A DNA stretch of 54,884 nucleotides, taken from Defluviitaleaceae bacterium (lineage in GTDB: Bacteria > Bacillota > Clostridia > Lachnospirales > WQUN01). Location: NCBI GenBank assembly GCA_009780185.1, contig WRAN01000018.1, forward strand, positions 1-54,884, written 5' to 3'. Position numbers and translations under genes: made by a program. The notes under the pieces were generated by a model. It searched no databases. It saw only the letters and a program-made list of their open reading frames with translations, and had not been told where the DNA came from. Shown here in pieces: positions 46,833 to 54,884 of the stretch. Position 1 is the first letter of the stretch. Every line of letters starts with the position of its first letter.

Positions 46833-48587
46833 ATGAAGAAACTGTTACTTATTTTGGTGCTACTTATGGTTGCTGTAGCTGTTTTGGCCGCTTGTGGGCG
46901 TAATGGAGACGAGCAATCCGACGCGACGCCTTCCCCGCCGCCAGTCACAGGGCAGGAAACACAGCCAGACCAGCAGCCGCCCCTAGACTTGGGTATTCTT
47001 GGCCCACATAATCCGGTCACCTGGACCATGATGATTGTCACCGACAACATGCCCCCCGCGGCTGACAACTGGCTTATGGAGAGGATACGTGAAGAATTGG
47101 GTGTCACTCTCATTTTCGACATTGTGCCCGGCGATTTGCAGGATACGCGAGTAGCCACTATGCTTGCCGCCGGTGCCACGCTGCCGGATATTATTCACGT
47201 AACGCAGCTTGATGCCCATATGGCCGCGGGCGGTACACTTATGCGCCTTGATCCCTTCCTAGAAAGCGGTATGTTTCCAAGGCTGCAAGAACACCACGCG
47301 CCTTATATCGGAAGGCTTTCCTTTAGAGAAGGCCCTGTAGAGCCAGGGCTTTACCAGATGGCCACATGGAACAGATTCTATACCGATGACCAAGGCGGCG
47401 GACCGATTATGGGCCCCACCCATGGCGGCACAGGGTTTTGGCTTCAGAAATCTGTACTAGAATTCCATGGTTTCCCAAACTTGGACAATATGACACTTGA
47501 ACGTTATTTTGACATGATTGAAGAATACATGATAGCCAACCCGACCATTGACGGTATGCCAACCATAGGCTTCACCTTCCCAATGCTTGGGCGCGTATGG
47601 GGCATGACCAACCCGCCGCAATTTTTAGCGGGGCACCCCAATAATGGTGAAGTGCTTGTAGAGAATGGTATTGCCAGAATTTATCATACCAGCGAATATG
47701 CCGAGTATTATTGGCGCGCCCTTAACGATGCTTTCCACCGGGGATTGGTGGACCCGGAAAGCTGGACCCGTACACAAGACGAGTACCAAGCAGCACTTGC
47801 CACAGGCAGGGTACTGGGCTTCCACGACCAGGGCTGGGCATTTGGCACACCCAGAGACGCACTTATTGAAGCCGGCAGATATGAGCGCACATGGATACCA
47901 ACGATGCCTGTAATGCGGTCAGGAACCACCCCTTGGTACGCAGATAGGCCGGTGCTTAACGTCAACCAGGGGATTGGCATCCCTGTAACCTCTGACAACC
48001 CGGAGCATAAGCTCCTGTTCTTTGAAACCCTTCTGCAACCGGAATGGCAAATGCTCTTCACTTGGGGCAGAGAGGGTATTGACTACCATGTAGACGCGAA
48101 CGGTAATTTTTATCGTACAGCAGAGCAGCGCCGCAACGCGGACGAAGCTGCTTGGCGTTTAAGCAATAGGGTAGAAGTTTTGTGGGATGCTATTCCCAAG
48201 ATTCAAGGCTCACTGCCCTGTGGTAATGCCTATACCCCAGGCAACCAGCCGTCGGAATTCTATGAGGGTCTGAGTGACTATTTCCGCTTCTTCCTGACAA
48301 GCTACGGCTTAGGTACATGGACACAATTTGCCAATGACCCTCCCTCCAACCCGCCGTACTATCCCGCGTGGCAGGCACCCATTCCCGGTGGAACACCCGC
48401 GGCGGAAGCCGCCGCACAAATCCAGGATATACTGCCAAGATTGGTACCGGGGCTTATTTCGGCACCGCCTGGAGAGTTTGACACGCGTTGGGCTGCGTTT
48501 ATAGCCGAATTTGAAATGGTAAACACTGAAGCGCTGGAAGCGCAAATACAATCATTTATCGACGACCGCATCGCAAGAGCCAGATAG
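46833..48587 (+). CDS. ABC sugar transporter substrate-binding lipoprotein, 584 aa
   Basis: Lipoprotein signal with lipobox LAAC (Cys21), a Thr/Pro/Gln-rich linker, then a family-1-like extracellular solute-binding domain of the LplA type: VTWTMMIVTDNMPPAADNWL, ATLPDIIHVTQLDAHMAAGG, LMRLDPFLESGMFP. About 580 residues is normal for the LplA group, which bind oligosaccharides. It captures the sugar for the two permeases downstream. AAAGGAG precedes the ATG. A hairpin terminator follows inside the operon. The ATPase is not encoded nearby, as usual for this family, which shares an MsmX-like ATPase. Confidence 0.9.
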   Translation: MKKLLLILVLLMVAVAVLAACGRNGDEQSDATPSPPPVTGQETQPDQQPPLDLGILGPHNPVTWTMMIVTDNMPPAADNWLMERIREELGVTLIFDIVPGDLQDTRVATMLAAGATLPDIIHVTQLDAHMAAGGTLMRLDPFLESGMFPRLQEHHAPYIGRLSFREGPVEPGLYQMATWNRFYTDDQGGGPIMGPTHGGTGFWLQKSVLEFHGFPNLDNMTLERYFDMIEEYMIANPTIDGMPTIGFTFPMLGRVWGMTNPPQFLAGHPNNGEVLVENGIARIYHTSEYAEYYWRALNDAFHRGLVDPESWTRTQDEYQAALATGRVLGFHDQGWAFGTPRDALIEAGRYERTWIPTMPVMRSGTTPWYADRPVLNVNQGIGIPVTSDNPEHKLLFFETLLQPEWQMLFTWGREGIDYHVDANGNFYRTAEQRRNADEAAWRLSNRVEVLWDAIPKIQGSLPCGNAYTPGNQPSEFYEGLSDYFRFFLTSYGLGTWTQFANDPPSNPPYYPAWQAPIPGGTPAAEAAAQIQDILPRLVPGLISAPPGEFDTRWAAFIAEFEMVNTEALEAQIQSFIDDRIARAR

Positions 48588-48599
48588 TTTTGGATAAAA

Positions 48600-48646
48600 G
48601 GGAGTGCCGCTCGGGTTCAAAACTCGGGCGGCACCCAATTTTTTTA
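48600..48646 (+). terminator. Intra-operon terminator after the binding-protein gene
   Basis: GGGaGTGCCGC pairs with GCGGCACCC, and the pairing goes on inward with mismatches; seven T follow. It lies between the binding-protein gene and the first permease, so it probably lowers permease expression relative to the binding protein. Confidence 0.75.
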
Positions 48647-48659
48647 TAAGGGGTGTAAT

Positions 48660-49628
48660 GTGGAAAAGGCAATCCCTAGAAAAAGCCGCAAGAAGTCCTT
48701 CTGGCGGCAATGGCAACTTATGCTAATGAGTATCCCCATGCTGCTGTATGTAATTTTGTTCGCGTATGTACCTCTTGGTGGCTGGGTTATGGCTTTTCAA
48801 AACTTCCGGCCCCGTTTTGGAGTAGGGCCTATCCGCAACTTAATTGAAGCCGAATGGGTAGGCCTGGCCCATTTCAGAACCCTGCTGGACACGTCTGGCC
48901 ATACCGGTGCGCGGTTTATCCGTGCCCTTACCAACACGGTTGGGCAGTCGCTTCTTACACTGGTGGTTGGGACTATATCCGCCATAGTGCTGTCCCTTAT
49001 GCTGCATGAAGTGCGGCAGACGGGGATTAAACGTTTTATTCAAAACATACTCTACCTTCCCCATTTCCTAAGCTGGATGATTGTCACCGTCTTGGTTTCT
49101 ATGGCCTTGGCATTGCCTGTTTCTGGCGGGATTATTAATGATGTTCTGCTTGCCCTTAGAATAATACGGGAACCGATTCAGTTTCTGGCAGAACCAAGAT
49201 ATTTTTGGGGGATTGTAGCCGGTGCCAACCTATGGCGCAATCTCGGATGGAACACAATTATTTACATGGCATCTATGACAGCCATTGACCCCAACTTGTA
49301 CGAGGCTGCATCCATAGATGGGGCCAACCGCTACCGTAAAATGTGGCATATCACATTGGCTACCATAAGGCCTACTATTATACTACTTATTATCATGAAT
49401 ATTGGGTGGCTGCTGGCCAGCGGGTTTGAAATACAATTCTTTCTCGGCTCCGGCCCGTCCATTGCCCGTGCGGAGAACATTGATATTTTTGTGCTGCGCT
49501 TTGGCATAGAACAGCATAACTTTGGCCTTGCAACCGCCGCTGGGGTTTTTAGAACCGGCGTGAGTATACTGCTTCTTCTTGCAGCTAACTTAGTTGCCAA
49601 GTTGATGAAGCAAGAGACATTATTCTAG
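48660..49628 (+). CDS. ABC sugar transporter permease, LplB-like, 322 aa
   Basis: Six membrane helices with the long N-terminus of this group (LMLMSIPMLLYVILFAYVP, MAFQNFRPRFG) and the EAA-type loop YEAASIDGANRYRKMWHITL. GTG start at 48660 after AAGGGGTG. It pairs with the next gene product. Confidence 0.92.
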   Translation: MEKAIPRKSRKKSFWRQWQLMLMSIPMLLYVILFAYVPLGGWVMAFQNFRPRFGVGPIRNLIEAEWVGLAHFRTLLDTSGHTGARFIRALTNTVGQSLLTLVVGTISAIVLSLMLHEVRQTGIKRFIQNILYLPHFLSWMIVTVLVSMALALPVSGGIINDVLLALRIIREPIQFLAEPRYFWGIVAGANLWRNLGWNTIIYMASMTAIDPNLYEAASIDGANRYRKMWHITLATIRPTIILLIIMNIGWLLASGFEIQFFLGSGPSIARAENIDIFVLRFGIEQHNFGLATAAGVFRTGVSILLLLAANLVAKLMKQETLF

Positions 49629-49640
49629 GGGGCAGACATA

Positions 49641-52093
<2,453 letters not shown>

Positions 52094-52110
52094 AATTGGA
52101 GATGACGATT

Positions 52111-53496
52111 ATGAAAAAACAAGCAGTCAACCCATTTCTGCCATCATGGGAGTATATCCCTGATGGTGAACCCTATGTCTTTGACGGCAGGGTTTATGTT
52201 TATGGTTCTCACGACAAATTTAATGGTTATGTATTTTGCATGAATGATTATGTTTGTTGGTCTGCGCCTGTGGATGATTTGGGCAACTGGCGATATGAGG
52301 GCGTTATTTTCGAAAAAACCGATGACCCGCTAAACCACGATGGGAGAATGTGCCTGTACGCGCCGGATGTTACTGTTGGCCCAGATGGACGCTATTATCT
52401 GTACTATGTACTGGATAAAGTATCTGTTGTGTCTGTTGCGGTATGCGACACCCCTGCTGGAAAGTATGAATTTTATGGGTATGTTCATTATTCCGATGGG
52501 ACACGCCTGGGAGAGCGCCAAGGGGACGAGCCTCAGTTTGACCCTGGTGTGCTTACCCAGGGGGATAAAACATATCTATACACAGGTTTCTGCGGGCATG
52601 GGGATAAATCAAGAAGTGGCGCAATGGGCATGGTTCTTGGGGCAGATATGCTTACTATAATTGAAGAGCCTGTAATTATTGTCCCTGGCAACTGCTATGG
52701 CAAAGGTACTGGATATGAAGGGCACGAATACTTTGAGGCGGCATCCATCAGAAAGCATGGGGATATATATTATTTCGTGTACTCATCCACACCCATGCAT
52801 GAGTTATGTTATGCCACAAGTAAGCATCCGCTAAAAGATTTCGAATATGGCGGTGTTATTGTGAGTAACTGCGATAAAAATATTGCGACATACAAACCCG
52901 CAGATAAGCCAATGAATTTTGCCGATGCCAATAATCATGGAAGCATTATTGAGATTAGCGGTGATTGGTATGTTTTCTATCACAGACATACCAACGGCAC
53001 GTGGTTCTCCAGGCAGGGCTGTATTGAAAAAATAAATATTGAACCTGACGGAAGCATAAAGCAAGTAGAAATAACCTCGCAAGGTGCGAATGGCAAGCCT
53101 CTGACAGGATACGGCGAATATCCAGCGTATATTGCTTGTAACCTATTTTACATGAATGAAGGCGGCGAACTGCCTAAAATAACCCAGGATGGTAAAGACG
53201 GCGACGAAGAAATTGGCTTTGTGACAAATATAAAGGATTCAACAGGGGTTGGGTTCAAATATTTTGATTGCAAGGGCGTGACTAAAATAAAAATCAAAAC
53301 AAGAGGGTATAACCGCGGTGTATTTGAGGTGAGAACATCTTTGGATGGTGATGCTCTTGGAGCTATTTCCATTATCTCTTCAAATATTTGGACAGAGTTT
53401 TCGGCAGATATTGCTATTCCCGATGGGGTTCACCCGCTGTATTTTGTATACAAAGGAACGGGTGCTGCTACGTTGGGGGCATTTACATTGGAATGA
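52111..53496 (+). CDS. Glycoside hydrolase family 43 with C-terminal CBM6-like domain, 461 aa
   Basis: Five-bladed propeller with YVFDGRVYVYGSHD (catalytic base Asp region), MCLYAPDVTVGPDGRYYLYY (pKa-modulating Asp in APD) and GHEYFEAASIRKHGDIYYF (acid Glu), and a C-terminal beta-sandwich (from ~330, FKYFDCKGVTKIKIKTRGY). GH43 enzymes are beta-xylosidases or arabinofuranosidases. No signal peptide, so it likely works in the cytoplasm with GH51. I start at ATG 52111, after GGAG, 17 nt behind the GH51 stop. Alternative starts slightly upstream exist. Confidence 0.9.
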   Translation: MKKQAVNPFLPSWEYIPDGEPYVFDGRVYVYGSHDKFNGYVFCMNDYVCWSAPVDDLGNWRYEGVIFEKTDDPLNHDGRMCLYAPDVTVGPDGRYYLYYVLDKVSVVSVAVCDTPAGKYEFYGYVHYSDGTRLGERQGDEPQFDPGVLTQGDKTYLYTGFCGHGDKSRSGAMGMVLGADMLTIIEEPVIIVPGNCYGKGTGYEGHEYFEAASIRKHGDIYYFVYSSTPMHELCYATSKHPLKDFEYGGVIVSNCDKNIATYKPADKPMNFADANNHGSIIEISGDWYVFYHRHTNGTWFSRQGCIEKINIEPDGSIKQVEITSQGANGKPLTGYGEYPAYIACNLFYMNEGGELPKITQDGKDGDEEIGFVTNIKDSTGVGFKYFDCKGVTKIKIKTRGYNRGVFEVRTSLDGDALGAISIISSNIWTEFSADIAIPDGVHPLYFVYKGTGAATLGAFTLE

Positions 53497-53544
53497 CGCA
53501 CTGAATTGTAGACAAACCCCACATCCTTGTCACCAGTTTGCAAG

Positions 53545-53570
53545 AGCTCTGTTGAAAAACAGGGCTTTTT
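53545..53570 (+). terminator. Terminator of the arabinose-polysaccharide operon
   Basis: AGCtCTGTT pairs with AACAGgGCT, loop GAAA, then T run. The 368-nt space 53497-53864 holds this terminator and the frameshifted small gene at 53669-53829. Confidence 0.75.
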
Positions 53571-53668
53571 CTTGTATTGTAATAAGGTACAGGCCTAAAC
53601 AATGAAGGGGGCGTGATTTTGTGTCTAAGACTTTAACAGCCGGATATAATAATAGTGGAGGTGTCATA

Positions 53669-53829
53669 ATGGATGAGGTCATTTATAGGCCTTTGGATCT
53701 GAAAAACTCCCAAACAAGAAACGCACAGCTATTTCCAGTGAAGAAGCTTTAGAAGATGTAATACCGATACAATGGGATGATGATGTAATTAGTGGGAAGA
53801 AAAAAAATTTACTTATAGAAAAAGGTTAG
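53669..53829 (+). pseudogene. Small frameshifted gene upstream of DUF3791/DUF3990 pair
   Basis: The ATG at 53669 has a fine ribosome binding site (GGAGGTG). The frame MDEVIYRPLDLK ends early at 53752, but with one base added in the A5 run at 53702-53706 it reads on as KKLPNKKRTAISSEEALEDV, IPIQWDDDVISGKKK, LLIEKG to a stop at 53829, a sensible 53-residue charged protein. The run reads GAAAAAC, so a lost A, an assembly error or a -1 ribosomal slip are all possible. The product could be the first part of the toxin-antitoxin-like cluster that follows. I do not recognise the family. Confidence 0.6.
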
Positions 53830-53864
53830 GGAGATAGACATGTGTACTATAGGAGGTTTACCAA

Positions 53865-54080
53865 ATGCACACGGAAGCAGACAGAGCAGTATGGCTGGTA
53901 CATGTGATACAGTACACGGCTGATGAATTGGAAAAAACCGTGACAGAAACTGCTCGGCTGTTAGAGCAGTACGGCTTTGTGGAGAAGGTGTTGGCGGGGT
54001 ATGATTCATTCCATACACAAGGTTTTGAGTATATGGCAGAATTACTAGCCGCTGAATTAGCAAACGCACAGGCGGCGTAG
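53865..54080 (+). CDS. DUF3791-like small protein, probable antitoxin or accessory, 71 aa
   Basis: RAVWLVHVIQYTADELEKTV, LLEQYGFVEKVLAGYDSFHT and QGFEYMAELL match the DUF3791 layout (helical, with a conserved YD..HTQG..Y motif). ATAGGAGG lies 7 nt before the ATG. The next gene starts 1 nt after its stop codon. DUF3791 genes often pair with DUF3990 genes in this order; a role as antitoxin is inference. Confidence 0.75.
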   Translation: MHTEADRAVWLVHVIQYTADELEKTVTETARLLEQYGFVEKVLAGYDSFHTQGFEYMAELLAAELANAQAA

Positions 54081-54081
54081 T

Positions 54082-54621
54082 ATGGAACTATATCACGGTA
54101 CAACACAAATCATATATGAAATTGACTTGACCAAAGGTCGTCACCGCACAGACTTTGGGCAAGGTTTTTATTTGGGTAGCAACCTTAACGTGGCACAGCG
54201 TTGGGCGAAAAGCCGTGCGGTATTTTCGGGTACACCCGTTGTAATGAAGTACACGTTGGACGATGACATATTTTCTGATGAGAAAGCGAATCCACTCGTC
54301 TTTGACGAACCATCATTGGAATGGCTCAACTTCGTGCGGGATAATAGGCGTAAAGGCAATCCCGATGACCAGTTGCGTCATACACATGGTGTCGTGTGTG
54401 GCTCCATTGCAAATGATAAGGTTAATTTTGTTGTAGAGGATTACATCAAAGGAAAAATTACTGCGGAAGAAGCTATCTTGCAGGTAAAAGCCTTGCCCAA
54501 CGTACAGCAAGTGAGCCTGCACACTTCACACGGACTAACCTATCTGGATACTGCTGCTATTTGGTATCAAGAACAACTTTCGAGTGATGAGTGGTCGGGG
54601 TGGGTCTGTTTGTATGAATAA
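54082..54621 (+). CDS. DUF3990 protein, ADP-ribosyltransferase-like, 179 aa
   Basis: The N-terminus MELYHGTTQIIYEIDLTKGR, then DFGQGFYLGSNLNVAQRWA is the DUF3990 signature, which resembles the NAD-binding face of ADP-ribosyltransferase toxins (H-G-T, then Y/F-L-G). The end is WYQEQLSSDEWSGW. As the second gene of a DUF3791-DUF3990 pair it is a candidate toxin-like enzyme. No catalytic residues beyond the signature can be confirmed by eye. Its stop overlaps the start of the small gene at 54614. Confidence 0.75.
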   Translation: MELYHGTTQIIYEIDLTKGRHRTDFGQGFYLGSNLNVAQRWAKSRAVFSGTPVVMKYTLDDDIFSDEKANPLVFDEPSLEWLNFVRDNRRKGNPDDQLRHTHGVVCGSIANDKVNFVVEDYIKGKITAEEAILQVKALPNVQQVSLHTSHGLTYLDTAAIWYQEQLSSDEWSGWVCLYE

Positions 54622-54754
54622 GGTAACATATGCTATTAAGGGGCTTGAGAAGACATGCCTATTTAATAGCATGGCTATCGGCTCATTTATGGCACAAATA
54701 TTAGATTCTATTTGCCCCGATACTTTGGCCATAAGCTATTTTATGTCAGTCTAA
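54614..54754 (+). CDS. Small overlapping gene after DUF3990, 46 aa
   Basis: ATG at 54614 overlaps the DUF3990 stop by 8 nt. The product MNKVTYAIKGLEKTCLFNSM, AIGSFMAQILDSICPDTLAI, SYFMSV is compact, with two Cys and a hydrophobic middle. Its tight overlap with the toxin-like gene suggests coupled translation. No family is recognised; it could be a third component. It is too short to exclude chance, but its position and composition support it. Confidence 0.5.
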   Translation: MNKVTYAIKGLEKTCLFNSMAIGSFMAQILDSICPDTLAISYFMSV

Positions 54755-54759
54755 TTTGA

Positions 54760-54884
54760 AACTGAATTTAAGCAAAGCCCCGCAAGAGAAGGAATGAGCG
54801 AATTTCGCCGCGTACTCCGGCTGATGCTGAACAGCCTCCGGCGGGGAAAAAGCCGTTTATCACGGATTATCATCCGCATAAACG
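54760..54884 (+). other. GC-rich right edge, unexplained
   Basis: Composition becomes clearly GC-richer after ~54780. One frame from ATG 54795 reads MSEFRRVLRLMLNSLRRGKS and stays open to the edge; another reads PADAEQPPAGKKPFITDYHP, also open, without a start codon. Either could be the end or start of a different gene or mobile element. The window stops before this can be settled. Confidence 0.3.

Overview
The window looks like chromosomal DNA of an endospore-forming, low-to-mid GC Firmicute of the class Clostridia, possibly Lachnospiraceae-like. The reasons are a clear spoVT, a Pst/Pho operon, AGGAGG-type ribosome binding sites with frequent GTG/TTG starts, infC starting at AUU behind an attenuator, a PspA-family protein, and very large secreted proteins with InlB/Flg_new-type repeats. 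Genus cannot be assigned from the sequence alone.

Layout. 1-1.1 kb: end of an ABC-2 permease, then a leftward unit with a consensus promoter, a 49-residue zinc-ribbon protein and tRNA-Thr(TGT). 1.2-5.8 kb: genes fitting glycerol-3-phosphate metabolism (GlpA-like flavoprotein, DUF1667 partner, a small P-loop kinase-like protein; and, convergent, a glycerophosphodiesterase with an MFS transporter). 5.9-10.5 kb: a secreted 5'-nucleotidase with an SH3b tail, then AT-rich accessory genes including a decayed gene and a ParB-like/GNAT fusion. 10.6-15.7 kb: LacZ-type beta-galactosidase, a GNAT protein, a sugar-isomerase-like TIM barrel and a tiny convergent gene. 15.7-20.2 kb: a Gly/Arg-rich membrane TPM protein with PspA, headed by twin palindromes; DUF1294 protein; RNase R. 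20.4-36.2 kb: two giant surface or secreted proteins (1917 and 3245 residues). 36.4-42.5 kb: a complete leftward pstSCAB-phoU-phoPR operon whose PstS halves are in swapped order. 42.8-45.6 kb: a CDP-alcohol phosphatidyltransferase, then infC-rpmI-rplT with its leader, then spoVT. 45.7-53.5 kb: an arabinose-polysaccharide locus (AraC regulator, lipoprotein and two permeases of an LplABC-type ABC importer, GH51, GH43). 53.6-54.8 kb: a toxin-antitoxin-like DUF3791/DUF3990 cluster flanked by two tiny genes, and an unexplained GC-rich edge.

Small repeats run through the intergenic DNA. There are three copies of a ~105-nt element with inverted termini and two hairpins, two 56-nt palindromes ending in TATAG/CTATA directly before start codons, and a 104-nt element with 24-nt inverted termini. 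None encodes a transposase; they look like non-autonomous elements that now sit where they can act as leaders or 3' ends.

How the genes may work together (inference): glycerophosphodiesters are cleaved to glycerol-3-phosphate for the GlpA-like enzyme, with phosphate also supplied by the nucleotidase and the Pst system; arabinan or arabinoxylan fragments enter through the LplABC-type importer and are cut by GH51 and GH43 under AraC control; the giant repeat proteins probably act at the cell surface.
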